Origin: Salinarimonas sp.
GTDB taxonomy: Bacteria; Pseudomonadota; Alphaproteobacteria; Rhizobiales; Beijerinckiaceae
Direction: 5' to 3'
Assembly (NCBI GenBank): GCA_020832565.1
Contig: JAFIEI010000005.1
Coordinates: 1-64,000, forward strand
DNA: 64,000 bases
The first letter of the stretch is position 1, and each line of letters opens with the position of its first letter. The position numbers and the translations under genes are program-made. The notes beneath the pieces were generated by a model. It was not told the DNA's origin. It ran no database searches and saw nothing but the letters and a program-made list of their open reading frames with translations. Of the stretch, positions 52,731 to 63,408 are shown in pieces.

Positions 52731-53530
52731 CGACGCATGTGGACGAGGACGAGATCGAAGCGTCCCGCGCTCCCCTCATCGAGCATCTGATCGAGCTGCG
52801 TCAGCGCCTGATCCGCGCGATGATCGCCTTCGTGGTGATGTTCGTGCTCTGCTTCACCTTCGCGCGCACCATCTACAACATTCTCGTCCAGCCCTATGTC
52901 CAGGCGCTCGCCACGCCGGAAGAGGCGCGGATGATCTACACCCACGGGCTGGAATATTTCTTCACGCAGCTCCAGGTCGCCTTTTTCGGCGCGGCCTTCC
53001 TCGCCTTTCCCTATGTCGCGATGCAGATATACAAGTTCATCGCGCCGGGCCTCTACAAGAACGAACGCAACGCCTTCATCCCCTATCTCGTGGCGACGCC
53101 GCTCCTGTTCGCGCTGGGCGCGGCGGTGGTCTATTATGTCGCGATGCCGCTCCTGATGTATTTCTCGGTGGGGATGCAGCAGCTCGCCGCCGAAGGCCAG
53201 CCGATGATCGAATTCCTGCCCAAGGTGGGGGAATATCTATCGCTGATCATGATGCTGATCTTCGCCTTCGGCATTGTTTTCCAGCTCCCCGTCATCCTGA
53301 CGCTGCTCGCGCGGGCCGGGTTGGTCGATTCCGATTATCTCAAGGCGAAGCGCAAATATGCGGTGGTGCTGGTCTTCATCGTGGCCGCCTTCTTCACCCC
53401 GCCGGACGTGATCAGCCAGTTCGCCCTTGCGGTGCCGACATTGCTTCTTTACGAGGCAAGCATCTTCTCCGTCAGGATGGTCGAGAAGAAGCGGGCGGAA
53501 GCCGAGGCCGCGCGCGACGCCGAGATCTGA
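52727..53530 (+). CDS. tatC: Sec-independent protein translocase TatC
   Basis: A 267-residue TatC with six helices, the signal-peptide receptor of the Tat translocase. Typical family parts are SRAPLIEHLIELRQRLIRA and KFIAPGLYKNERNAFIP. FTPPDVISQFALAVPTLLLYE is the last conserved region. The start is GTG at 52727, sharing bases with the tatB stop. serS follows after 54 bases. The three tat genes form one set; two exported solute-binding proteins in this window carry paired-arginine signals that may need it. Confidence 0.95.
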   Translation: MTTHVDEDEIEASRAPLIEHLIELRQRLIRAMIAFVVMFVLCFTFARTIYNILVQPYVQALATPEEARMIYTHGLEYFFTQLQVAFFGAAFLAFPYVAMQIYKFIAPGLYKNERNAFIPYLVATPLLFALGAAVVYYVAMPLLMYFSVGMQQLAAEGQPMIEFLPKVGEYLSLIMMLIFAFGIVFQLPVILTLLARAGLVDSDYLKAKRKYAVVLVFIVAAFFTPPDVISQFALAVPTLLLYEASIFSVRMVEKKRAEAEAARDAEI

Positions 53531-53584
53531 CGCAAGCAGCGCGTCGATCCGGTGAGGTCAGTCCCGGCCCCGAGTCGATGAGCC

Positions 53585-54997
53585 ATGCACGATATCCGCG
53601 CGATCCGCGACAACCCCGATGGATTCGATCAGGCGCTGATGCGTCGCGACAAGAGCTTCGCCGGCACCGCCGCCGGGCTCGTCGCCCTCGATGACGCGCG
53701 CCGGCGCATCATCGCCGAGCTGCAATCCCTGCAGGAGACGCGCAATACGCGCTCCAAGGAGATCGGCAAGGCCAAGGCGGCCAAGGACGAGGCGCGTGCG
53801 CAGGAACTGATGGCGGAGGTCTCCGCGCTCAAGGAGCGTGCCCCCGCGCTCGAGGCCGATCAGCGCCGCGTCGAGCGCGAGATCCACGATGCGCTCGCGG
53901 CCCTGCCAAACCTCCCCGCTGACGAGACGCCCGATGGCGCGGACGAGGCGGATAATGTCGAGAAGAGCCGCTACGGCACGCCGCGCGAGGGCGAGGCGGC
54001 GCAGCATTTCGAGCTCGGCGAGGCCATGGGCCTGATGGATTTCGAAACCGCCGCCAAGCTCTCCGGCTCGCGCTTCGTCGTGACCAAGGGCCAGATCGCG
54101 CGGCTCGAGCGCGCGCTCGGCCAGTTCATGATCGACCTGCATACGGGCGAGCACGGCTATACCGAGGTCAACCCGCCGCTGCTCGTGCGCGACGAGGCGA
54201 TGTTCGGCACGGCGCAATTGCCGAAATTCCGCGATGATCAGTTCATGGGTTTCAGCGAGGGCACCCGCGCCGAGCTTCTGCACGAGGCTCTGCATCATGC
54301 CGGTGAGGCCGATATCGCCGCGTTTCGCGCCGGCGAGATCAATCTGGCGAGCCTCGTCGACCGCGTGCTTGAAGCCGCCCCTTCCAAGGAGGACCGCTGG
54401 CTCATCCCCACAGCCGAAGTCCCGCTCACCAATCTCGTGCGCGAATCCATCCTCACCGAAGAAGAGCTGCCGCTGCGCTTCACCGCGCTGACGCCGTGCT
54501 TCCGGGCGGAAGCCGGATCGGCCGGGCGCGATACGCGCGGCATGCTGCGCCAGCACCAGTTCTGGAAATGCGAGCTCGTCTCGATCACCACGCCCGAGAC
54601 CTCGCGCGACGAGCACGAGCGCATGCTCGCTTGCGCCGAGGCGGTGATGCAAAAGCTCGACATTCCCTATCGCGTGATGACCTTGTGCACCGGCGATATG
54701 GGATTTGCCGCGCAGAAGACCTACGATATCGAGGCCTGGCTGCCTGGCCAGCAGGCCTATCGCGAGATCTCCTCATGCTCCGTCTGCGGTGATTTCCAGG
54801 CTCGGCGCATGGGCGCGCGCTTCCGCCGCGACGGCAAGCCGCACTTCGTGCATACGCTCAACGGCTCCGGCGTCGCCGTCGGGCGCGCGTTGATCGCGGT
54901 GATGGAGAATTATCAGAACGCCGACGGCTCCGTCACAGTCCCGTCGGCACTCGCGCCCTATATGGGCGGGATCACCCGTATAGAAAGGCAGCCCTGA
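53585..54997 (+). CDS. serS: Serine-tRNA ligase
   Basis: A 470-residue class II synthetase charging tRNA-Ser and tRNA-Sec. The N-terminal arm (about 25-110) is the coiled coil [21 protein letters not shown] and beyond. Motif 2 is around [20 protein letters not shown] and motif 3 around [19 protein letters not shown]. Between LPKFRDDQF and [11 protein letters not shown] there is a 52-residue segment (221-272), about 37 longer than in E. coli; it has helical pieces ([19 protein letters not shown]). ATG at 53585 is used. surE starts 4 bases after the stop. Confidence 0.95.
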   Translation: MHDIRAIRDNPDGFDQALMRRDKSFAGTAAGLVALDDARRRIIAELQSLQETRNTRSKEIGKAKAAKDEARAQELMAEVSALKERAPALEADQRRVEREIHDALAALPNLPADETPDGADEADNVEKSRYGTPREGEAAQHFELGEAMGLMDFETAAKLSGSRFVVTKGQIARLERALGQFMIDLHTGEHGYTEVNPPLLVRDEAMFGTAQLPKFRDDQFMGFSEGTRAELLHEALHHAGEADIAAFRAGEINLASLVDRVLEAAPSKEDRWLIPTAEVPLTNLVRESILTEEELPLRFTALTPCFRAEAGSAGRDTRGMLRQHQFWKCELVSITTPETSRDEHERMLACAEAVMQKLDIPYRVMTLCTGDMGFAAQKTYDIEAWLPGQQAYREISSCSVCGDFQARRMGARFRRDGKPHFVHTLNGSGVAVGRALIAVMENYQNADGSVTVPSALAPYMGGITRIERQP

Positions 54998-55001
54998 GAC
55001 C

Positions 55002-55763
55002 ATGCGCATTCTCTGCACCAATGACGACGGCATCCACGCTCCCGGCCTGAAGGCGCTGGAGGCGATCGCGCGGCAATTGTCGGACGACGTCATCGTCGTC
55101 GCGCCCGAGACGGATCAAAGCGGCGTCTCGCATTCGCTCTCGCTCAACGACCCGCTGCGCCTGCGTGAAATCTCCGAGCGTCATTTCGCCGTGAAGGGCA
55201 CGCCGACGGATTGCGTCATCATGGCGATGCGCTCGATTCTGACCGACAAGAAGCCCGATTTGATCCTCTCCGGCGTCAATCGCGGTCAGAACGTGGCCGA
55301 GGATGTGAGCTATTCCGGCACCATCGCGGCGGCGATCGAGGGCACAATGCTGGGCGTGCGCTCCATCGCCCTGTCGCAGGCCTATGGGCCGGGCGGGCGC
55401 AACAAGGTCAAGTTCCACACTGCCGAGCATTACGGGCCCGGCATCGTGCGCAAGCTGCTTGAGATGGAATGGCCGCGCCATTCGCTGGTCAACGTGAATT
55501 TTCCCGATTGCGAGCCCGATGAGGTGGCCGCCACCGTCGCGACCAACCAGGGTCTGCGCGATCAGGCGTTCCTGAAGATCGACGAGCGTCAGGACGGGCG
55601 CGGAAACCCGTATTACTGGATCGCCTTCGCCAAGGCCGATTTCACTCCCGGCCACGGCACTGATCTGTGGGCCATCGCCAACAAGCGCATCTCGATCACG
55701 CCGCTCAAGCTCGATTATACCGACGAGCCGACGCTGACGCAGTTTGCGCAGGCCTTTCGCTAA
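55002..55763 (+). CDS. surE: 5'/3'-nucleotidase SurE
   Basis: A 253-residue metal-dependent nucleoside monophosphate phosphatase. Metal ligands come from TNDDGIHAPG and the loop SGVNRGQNVAEDVSYSGTIA, with conserved SLSLNDPLRL and AVKGTPTDCV following the N terminus. It forms the usual serS-surE pair, separated by 4 bases and likely one transcript with the tat genes. It removes phosphate from nucleotides and may support stress survival. The convergent low-complexity membrane protein ends 33 bases away. Confidence 0.95.
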   Translation: MRILCTNDDGIHAPGLKALEAIARQLSDDVIVVAPETDQSGVSHSLSLNDPLRLREISERHFAVKGTPTDCVIMAMRSILTDKKPDLILSGVNRGQNVAEDVSYSGTIAAAIEGTMLGVRSIALSQAYGPGGRNKVKFHTAEHYGPGIVRKLLEMEWPRHSLVNVNFPDCEPDEVAATVATNQGLRDQAFLKIDERQDGRGNPYYWIAFAKADFTPGHGTDLWAIANKRISITPLKLDYTDEPTLTQFAQAFR

Positions 55764-55769
55764 ATTTCT

Positions 55770-55802
55770 CAGCTGAGGCGGGCCGGGGCTGCCCGTCAGC
55801 TG
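55770..55802. terminator. Possible shared terminator between surE and the convergent gene
   Basis: CAGCTGA and TCAGCTG close an imperfect hairpin with an inner GGGC/GCCC pair. It lies in the gap between the converging stops of surE and the gene at 55796. There is no long T-tract, only AAATTT on one side, so its effect is uncertain. Confidence 0.4.
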
Positions 55803-57292
55803 CCCTGGTTCTCACCACCCTCGGCGATGAAGGTCTTCAACTCGTCGAGGGAGGCGAAGTGATAATCGCCCTCGGGCGTGCGGGCATCGATCGAGCCGTC
55901 GGCATACATGGTGTAGGTGTTGCCGCCGGATTCGTATGTGCCGATGATGCTGCGCTCTTCGACCGGCTCCTCGACTGCCTCCCGGGCCGGCTCCTCGCCC
56001 GGCTCCGGCTCCGAAACTGGTTCGGGCTGCAAAGGCTCCGGAGCGGTTTCCTGCACCGGTGGATGCTCCGCTATCGGATCCTGTTCGGGCGCGGGGGCGA
56101 TTTCCGGTGCGATATCGAGCTCCGGTTCAGTCGCCTCTTCCGGCTCGGGAAGGAAAGCGGGGAGGGGCTCGGATGACTGCGCCGGCTCGTCACGTAGCGC
56201 CTCATCCTCCTGCGCAACGGTATCGGATTCCGCGTCCTGAGGCGCTTCGTGCTGCTCCTCGTCGACGCGGGTCTGATCCGCAAGCAGCGCGGCAAAGCGT
56301 TCCTGCTCCGAGGTCACCGCAGAGGTGGAATCGGAGGTTGGCGTCAAAGCCGGTTCCTCTGCAGGGACGCCATCGGGGCCGGCGGATTCCTGCTTGATAT
56401 CCGGGCCGCGTTCATCGATATCCACCGGCGCAGGCCGTTCGTCAGGCACGGTTTCATCGACAGAAGCCCCATCTGATTCCAGCTCTTGCGCAATCGAATC
56501 TAGCAATGACGGCTTGCGCGATCCTGGCTCTTCCGTGCGCGGCTCATCGGCAGAGATGCGCGAAGCGACATCATCGGCAAACAGCGCATCGGCGAACATG
56601 TTGCGCGATTCGTCTTCGATGCGGGCATCATCTCCCGCAGGCATCGCGTCATCGGGGCCCGGCGCCGGATCCTGGTCGGGCAGGGGAGGCGGCGCGGCAG
56701 GCGCTTCCGCTGGTACGACCGGATCGAGCCCGGCTGCATGATCCGGCTTCACCTCGCGCTTGCCCTTGCCCTCGCCCTCCACCTCGCCTTCGCGCGATTC
56801 GCGATCCTCGAGCTGCGTCGCGCGCGCGAGAAACTCGTCCGACAGGCGCGGGGCGGGGTCCGGTGTCGCGGTTGCCTCCGGCTCGGCCGGTGGGGTGGAA
56901 ATGTCGGGCGCAGATTTTGCGCCGAAAGCATTTCTGGTCTTGTCCAGCCCCGATAGCGCGACTGCAGCCGCTCCCGCGAGCGCGCCTGAAGCCGGGGCGG
57001 CCGCCTTGGATGCGGAATCCGTGTCGAGGTTGGGCGAAGCGATTCCATCTGGCGCTACGGAACGCGTCGCCGCGCCCTGAGCGCCGCCCGAGCGCAGGGT
57101 TTCGTTGAGCTGGCGCAGATGCGCGGCGAGGAAGGCGATGCCGGCCAGCATCACGCCGCCGGTTGCGACGATGACGCCCGAGAGGACCTGCGTCCAGCCG
57201 CGTTCGAGAATGACGATTTCCCAGCCGGTGATGGCCGAGTAGACGCCGCCGAGGATCATCGCGGCGGCGACGCAGTACAACGCGATGATCAT
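55796..57292 (-). CDS. Membrane protein with acidic proline-rich low-complexity region
   Basis: A 498-residue protein I cannot name. Two predicted membrane helices lie at the N terminus (about 2-22 and 38-58). From about residue 75 to 440 the sequence is a long low-complexity region rich in Pro, Glu, Asp and Ala. The last 50 residues are ordered again: SIIGTYESGGNTYTMYADGS and TPEGDYHFASLDELKTFI. Such endings occur in Rhizobiales membrane proteins of unknown function. A TTG start at 57328 is possible, but ATG at 57292 directly precedes the hydrophobic helix. Confidence 0.8.
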   Translation of the reverse strand: MIIALYCVAAAMILGGVYSAITGWEIVILERGWTQVLSGVIVATGGVMLAGIAFLAAHLRQLNETLRSGGAQGAATRSVAPDGIASPNLDTDSASKAAAPASGALAGAAAVALSGLDKTRNAFGAKSAPDISTPPAEPEATATPDPAPRLSDEFLARATQLEDRESREGEVEGEGKGKREVKPDHAAGLDPVVPAEAPAAPPPLPDQDPAPGPDDAMPAGDDARIEDESRNMFADALFADDVASRISADEPRTEEPGSRKPSLLDSIAQELESDGASVDETVPDERPAPVDIDERGPDIKQESAGPDGVPAEEPALTPTSDSTSAVTSEQERFAALLADQTRVDEEQHEAPQDAESDTVAQEDEALRDEPAQSSEPLPAFLPEPEEATEPELDIAPEIAPAPEQDPIAEHPPVQETAPEPLQPEPVSEPEPGEEPAREAVEEPVEERSIIGTYESGGNTYTMYADGSIDARTPEGDYHFASLDELKTFIAEGGENQGS

Positions 57293-57534
57293 GCGAACCC
57301 TCGTCACGCGAAAAACATACTTGCCCAAACGTTAAAGCCCGTAAGCCTGCTTGCCAACGGCGCAGATTCCCTCAAGGGGGTTCTTCTGTGCGCGTATGCG
57401 AAAAATCGGGTCCGGATGCAACGGAATGCAGGGGGTAACCGTTGCCGTGGCGTGTTATGGGGCTTACCTAAGCTTCGCAGTGCGCCCGCATGATGCGCGG
57501 CGAAACGGAATTCGAATCAGGAGAGGAATTCGCC

Positions 57535-58131
57535 ATGTCCTTCAGCCTTCCCGATCTGCCTTATGCCTATGACGCGCTTCAGCCGTATATGTCGGCCGAG
57601 ACGCTCGAATATCACCACGACAAGCACCACCAGACCTATGTCACGACCGGCAACAAGCTGCTGGAAGGCTCCGAATTCGAAGGCAAGAGCCTCGAAGAGA
57701 TCGTGAAGGGTGCCTTCGGTGTCAACCAGGCCCTGTTCAACAATGCCGGCCAGCACTTCAACCACCTGCATTTCTGGAACTGGATGAAGCCCAATGGCGG
57801 CGGCGCCATTCCCGGTGCGCTCGAGAAGAAAATCGCCGAGGATCTCGGCGGCGTCGACAAGATGAAGGAAGATTTCATCCAGGCCGGCGTCACCCAGTTT
57901 GGCTCCGGCTGGGCCTGGATCGCGGTGAAGAACGGCAAGCTCGAAATCATGAAGACCGCGAATGGCGAAAGCCCGCTCGTCCATGGCGCTAAGCCGATCC
58001 TCGGCGTCGATGTGTGGGAGCACTCCTACTACATCGATTATCGCAACCGCCGTCCCGACTATCTCAAGGCCTTCATCGAGAATCTGGTCAATTGGGAATA
58101 TGTCGAGAAGCTCTACAACGAGGCGATCTGA
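57535..58131 (+). CDS. sodB: Superoxide dismutase (Fe/Mn type)
   Basis: A 198-residue enzyme that converts superoxide to hydrogen peroxide and oxygen. The metal ligands are three histidines and one aspartate, in HHDKHHQTYV, the FNNAGQHFNHLHFWNWM helix and DVWEHSYYIDYRN; GSGWAWIAV is the conserved loop. No signal peptide is present, so it is cytosolic. Sequence alone does not settle Fe against Mn. ATG at 57535 follows GGAGAGGA. A terminator hairpin lies downstream. The gene is separated from the low-complexity protein by 242 bases. Confidence 0.94.
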   Translation: MSFSLPDLPYAYDALQPYMSAETLEYHHDKHHQTYVTTGNKLLEGSEFEGKSLEEIVKGAFGVNQALFNNAGQHFNHLHFWNWMKPNGGGAIPGALEKKIAEDLGGVDKMKEDFIQAGVTQFGSGWAWIAVKNGKLEIMKTANGESPLVHGAKPILGVDVWEHSYYIDYRNRRPDYLKAFIENLVNWEYVEKLYNEAI

Positions 58132-58190
58132 TTGGAGGCGATCTGATCACGCAGCTATCCGGTTTCGCGGATCGCGATATCAATGAGGGG

Positions 58191-58217
58191 GCCCGCCGCA
58201 ATGGCGGGCTTCTTTTT
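58191..58217 (+). terminator. Rho-independent terminator of sodB
   Basis: A 7-bp stem, GCCCGCC with GGCGGGC, a 5-base loop and the tail TTCTTTTT, 60 bases past the sodB stop. Confidence 0.85.
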
Positions 58218-58285
58218 GGCGGCGGAGGTCGATTTTTCCAAGGCCCAGCTTGCTTGCGCAAAGTCAGATATTACGATCGGCCATT

Positions 58286-58921
58286 ATGCCTGATGCAACG
58301 ACCGCGATCACTCTGGCGCCGGGTTTGGTCTACCATCCCGGCTATCTCACCCGTGCGGAGCAGGAGAAGCTGCTCGACGCGCTTCGGCAGATCCTCTACG
58401 CGGCGCCGCTCTTCACCCCGCGCATGCCGCGCACGGGCAAGCCGTTTTCGGTGCGCATGACGAATTGCGGCTCCCTCGGCTGGGTCGCCGATCAGGCCGG
58501 CTACCGCTACCAGCCGCATCATCCCGAAACGCAGGAGTCATGGCCGCCGATGCCGGCGCGGATGCTGCGCGCCTGGGATGATCTCGCGGGCTACCCGCAT
58601 CCGCCGGAAGCGTGTCTCGTCAATTATTACGCCGAAGCGGCAAAGATGGGCCTGCATCAGGATCGCGATGAGCAGGATTTCGATGCGCCCGTCGTCTCGC
58701 TCTCACTCGGCGATACCGCCGTGTTCCGCTATGGCGGGACGAAGCGCGGCGATCCGACCAAATCGGTGAAACTTGCCTCCGGCGATGCGATCGTCTTCGG
58801 CGGCGAGGCGCGGCTGATCTTCCACGGCATCGACCGCCTGCAGCGCGGCTCCTCGACGCTGCTCCCCAATGGCGGCCGCATCAACCTCACCCTGCGCCGC
58901 GTGAGCGCGCCGGGCGGGTGA
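58286..58921 (+). CDS. alkB: Alpha-ketoglutarate-dependent DNA dioxygenase AlkB
   Basis: A 211-residue Fe(II)/2-oxoglutarate dioxygenase that removes alkyl groups from damaged DNA bases. The HxD motif is in LHQDRDEQDF, the second His in IFHGIDRL, and the 2-oxoglutarate-binding Arg in RINLTLRR. NYYAEAAKMGLHQD and VSLSLGDTAVFRYGG are also characteristic. ATG at 58286 was preferred to an upstream alternative at 58250. It converges with pyrG, 4 bases away at the stop codons. Confidence 0.93.
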   Translation: MPDATTAITLAPGLVYHPGYLTRAEQEKLLDALRQILYAAPLFTPRMPRTGKPFSVRMTNCGSLGWVADQAGYRYQPHHPETQESWPPMPARMLRAWDDLAGYPHPPEACLVNYYAEAAKMGLHQDRDEQDFDAPVVSLSLGDTAVFRYGGTKRGDPTKSVKLASGDAIVFGGEARLIFHGIDRLQRGSSTLLPNGGRINLTLRRVSAPGG

Positions 58922-58925
58922 TCCG

Positions 58926-60614
<1,689 letters not shown>

Positions 60615-60622
60615 TCATCCAC

Positions 60623-60652
60623 ACAAAACGAAGGGGCCGGTCACCCGGCCCC
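60623..60652 (-). terminator. Rho-independent terminator between secG and pyrG
   Basis: An 8-bp stem, GGGGCCGG with CCGGCCCC, and a 4-base loop. On the minus strand it is followed by TTCGTTTTGT. It lies 30 bases past the secG stop codon and should end or attenuate transcription before pyrG. Confidence 0.75.
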
Positions 60653-60682
60653 GTGAAGGCCTTGCCATCCGCTCGACCGCGA

Positions 60683-61087
60683 TCAACGCGATTGCGGAAC
60701 CTGCGGCGATGCGGGCTCATCGCCCTGCTGCTGCTGGAGCTGCTCCAGAATGCCCGGGCCGGCGCCGCCGCCCGGCGCTTCTTCGCCCGGCTGGACGGGC
60801 GGTGCCGTCACGCCGCCGGGCACGTCGAAGACCGAAGTCGGCTGGCGGTCGTAACCGGCGAGAATAGCAAGGGTGAGGCTGGTCGCGAAAAAAGCCGCCG
60901 CGAGGATCGCCGTCGCCCGCGTCAGCGCGCTGGCCTGGCCGCGCCCCGTCATGAAGCCCCCGGGGCCTCCGCCACCGCCACCACCGCCGGCGCCCATGCC
61001 GATGCCGCCCTCGGAACGTTGCAACAGGACGGTGCCGACGAGCGACAACACGATAAGCAGGTGGATGATGATGACGACGGTTTGCAT
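60683..61087 (-). CDS. secG: Preprotein translocase subunit SecG
   Basis: A 134-residue SecG with two membrane helices: VVIIIHLLIVLSLVGTVLL and TAILAAAFFATSLTLAIL. The loop between is QRSEGGIGMGAGGG, rich in glycine. A proline/glutamine-rich tail follows. SecG is the small subunit that stimulates the SecYE channel. ATG at 61087 was chosen. The gene lies downstream of an orphan gene and its terminator on the same strand. Confidence 0.92.
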   Translation of the reverse strand: MQTVVIIIHLLIVLSLVGTVLLQRSEGGIGMGAGGGGGGGGPGGFMTGRGQASALTRATAILAAAFFATSLTLAILAGYDRQPTSVFDVPGGVTAPPVQPGEEAPGGGAGPGILEQLQQQQGDEPASPQVPQSR

Positions 61088-61233
61088 GCTCTACCCTTCA
61101 GCGTCCTGTCAGGACAGCGTATTGGAATACGCGCCGACGTGAGACACAGGAACACGGCGATTCCACGGCAGGGCCGTGACCGCGATGGCCCTCATATGCA
61201 ATCGCAAAGCCCGTCTGTCCAGCATCAATCCCG

Positions 61234-61275
61234 AAAAAAGCGCATGCCTGCGACCGGGAAGCCGCAGGCATGCGC
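61234..61275 (-). terminator. Rho-independent terminator of the orphan gene at 61293
   Basis: A 12-bp perfect stem, GCGCATGCCTGC with GCAGGCATGCGC, and a 12-base loop. On the minus strand it is followed by six T residues. It lies 17 bases past the orphan's stop, so that gene is cut off from secG. Confidence 0.88.
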
Positions 61276-61292
61276 GCCACGTCGCTTTTCGT

Positions 61293-62342
61293 TCAGTCTT
61301 CGCGCGGGCGGTTCATGAAGTGCTCGATGATGTCGTTCATGAAGCCGCGTGCCAGCACTTCGGATTCCTTGACGAAACGAAGCCGGTCGACATCGGAGGG
61401 CGGCAGCGGGCTCTTCGCGGCGACCTCGTCGACGATCTTTTCCAGAATGTCGTTCATCAGGACGAGTTGTTCGTTCGTATCGAACAGGTCGTCGATCATC
61501 ATCTGCCGTACCGGAAGCGCCTGCAGGTCGATATCGTGCTCCTGCTGGAGGTGGTCGCGCACGACGCGCTCGGTCTCGGGCGTCACCGGCCCGCGATCAT
61601 TGGCGCCCGGTTCGCCGAAGCTGCGAAAGGCCGCCCTGTCCGGTGGCGCTGACATTCTGACGCGACTCCAGTCGTTGTTGCGCTCGACCGCGTGCTTGAA
61701 CACGTCGATCAGATCCGGATTGGCATGCGGGGTCAGGTGCCCGTCTGCTGCAAAGATCGCGCGCTGGCCGGGAGGCAGATTCGGGATCGTCTCTTGCGTA
61801 GGCTGCCGTGTCGCCGGGCGTGCGTTACCGGTCACGACATCGCCTTGCGGGCGTGCGGCCGATGTCCCTGCATCGGATTGTACGGGCGCGGGCCCGCCGG
61901 TAGTTTGCGCATATTCCTCATCGGTAACGTAGTCGGACCGAGCCGGCGCAGGCATGAAGGCGCCTGCTTCTTGTTCGGCGATATGCCGGCTGAGCGAATG
62001 CAGCATTGCCAATTGTGTCGGGTTGTCGGGAGCGGGCGCTTCGGCGAAGGTGCGCGCGAGATCGTTCGCCAGCGTACCGATCAGGGCATCCGGATTGGCG
62101 CCGCTGGTGCCGACGAGCGGGCCGGATGTCGCCGTTGCGGCAGAGCCGGTGTTCGGCTGAGACCCGGAGGCGCGTATGGCCTGCGCAAATTCCGGATCGC
62201 GCCAGACATTCGATGCACCACCGCTCTGCGCGTCGGCCTCGCCCTCCACATTCCGATTGCCGTTCGAGGCCCGCTCTGCCGCCGTTGGCTGCGTCGCGGT
62301 ATCGCTGCGCGGCTGTATCGACATCGTCATCAATACCGACAT
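61293..62342 (-). CDS. Orphan protein of unknown function, cysteine-free
   Basis: A 349-residue protein I do not recognise. Residues 1-190 are low in complexity (rich in Ala, Ser, Thr, Pro, Gln and Asn) and look disordered. The end (about 192-349) looks folded and helical, for example DLQALPVRQMMIDDLFDTNE and NDILEKIVDEVAAKS. The protein has no cysteine, no signal peptide and no membrane helix. ATG at 62342 follows a strong GGAGGT ribosome site. It stands between tpiA and secG, which are normally close together, and has its own terminator. Confidence 0.6.
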   Translation of the reverse strand: MSVLMTMSIQPRSDTATQPTAAERASNGNRNVEGEADAQSGGASNVWRDPEFAQAIRASGSQPNTGSAATATSGPLVGTSGANPDALIGTLANDLARTFAEAPAPDNPTQLAMLHSLSRHIAEQEAGAFMPAPARSDYVTDEEYAQTTGGPAPVQSDAGTSAARPQGDVVTGNARPATRQPTQETIPNLPPGQRAIFAADGHLTPHANPDLIDVFKHAVERNNDWSRVRMSAPPDRAAFRSFGEPGANDRGPVTPETERVVRDHLQQEHDIDLQALPVRQMMIDDLFDTNEQLVLMNDILEKIVDEVAAKSPLPPSDVDRLRFVKESEVLARGFMNDIIEHFMNRPRED

Positions 62343-62459
62343 GGAATGACCTCCAGATATCCTGTGCGTCTGAAGGTTGTGGCAACTTCCGATCGGCTTC
62401 AATGAATAAATGTATATAGCACGCAGTAACTCGAAATTTACCTTAACGCGCCGATTGCC

Positions 62460-63218
62460 TCAGCAGGCACGGGCGATGGCGAGGAAGTCCGCGGCATTGA
62501 GGCTGGCACCGCCGACGAGTGCCCCGTCGACATCCGCTGCCGCCATCAATTCGCGTGCATTCGACGGCTTGACCGAGCCGCCATAGAGAAGCCGCAGGCG
62601 CGCAGCTTCGTCAGTGCCGATCCTGGCTGCGATCGTCTCGCGGATCGATGTATGCATCTGCGCGACATCGTCGACCGTCGGGGTGAGGCCGGTGCCGATG
62701 GCCCAGACGGGCTCGTAGGCAATGCAGGTATTTGCGCCGGTGATGGTGTCGTCGAGGAGGGCTTCCACCTGGGCGCGAACCACCGCGAGGGCATTGCCCG
62801 CTTCACGCTCGTCCTTCGTCTCGCCGACGCAGGCAATGGCGACCAGCCCGGCGCGATGCGCCGCGCGCAGTTTCGCTGCGACGGTGGCGTCATCCTCGGC
62901 GTGATACTGGCGTCGCTCGGAATGGCCGACGATGACATGGGTCGCGCCGCAATCGGCGAGCATTTCGGCGGCAATGTCGCCGGTAAACGCGCCGCTCGTC
63001 TCGGCATGGCAGTCCTGCCCGCCGACGGCGATGGCGGAGCCGTCGAGCGCTGTTGCGACAGCGGAGACAAGGGTCGCAGGAGGGCAGACGAGAAGGTCGG
63101 CCTCCGCCAGGCCGCCGGCCGCACCCACCCTCATTTCGGCGACCGTATCGAGGAAGGCGAGCGTGCCGTTCATCTTCCAATTGCCGGCAACGAGCTTGCG
63201 GTTTTCCGGTAACGCCAT
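62460..63218 (-). CDS. tpiA: Triose-phosphate isomerase
   Basis: A 252-residue glycolytic TIM-barrel enzyme. The active-site Lys is in AGNWKMNG, the catalytic His in [10 protein letters not shown], and the catalytic Glu in [12 protein letters not shown], followed by the phosphate loop [14 protein letters not shown] at 63218 precedes [10 protein letters not shown]; the longer open frame on this strand is a shadow. It is the first minus-strand gene of the tpiA/secG/pyrG group and is divergent from the ppiD-like gene. Confidence 0.97.
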   Translation of the reverse strand: MALPENRKLVAGNWKMNGTLAFLDTVAEMRVGAAGGLAEADLLVCPPATLVSAVATALDGSAIAVGGQDCHAETSGAFTGDIAAEMLADCGATHVIVGHSERRQYHAEDDATVAAKLRAAHRAGLVAIACVGETKDEREAGNALAVVRAQVEALLDDTITGANTCIAYEPVWAIGTGLTPTVDDVAQMHTSIRETIAARIGTDEAARLRLLYGGSVKPSNARELMAAADVDGALVGGASLNAADFLAIARAC

Positions 63219-63408
63219 CGTGACAACTCCTCCAGCGGGAAACGCGAAGCCGAGATAGCAGTTCCGTGAATGCGCGGCAATCCGCCCGCACCGCGCCATA
63301 TTTCTGCAGTCGATTGCAGCTGTGCCCTTTCCCCGCAGGAGAAACTGCGGTATCGCGGGCACTTGGGGGTCACACCCACCAATACGCAACAAAGAAGACG
63401 GAACGCCC

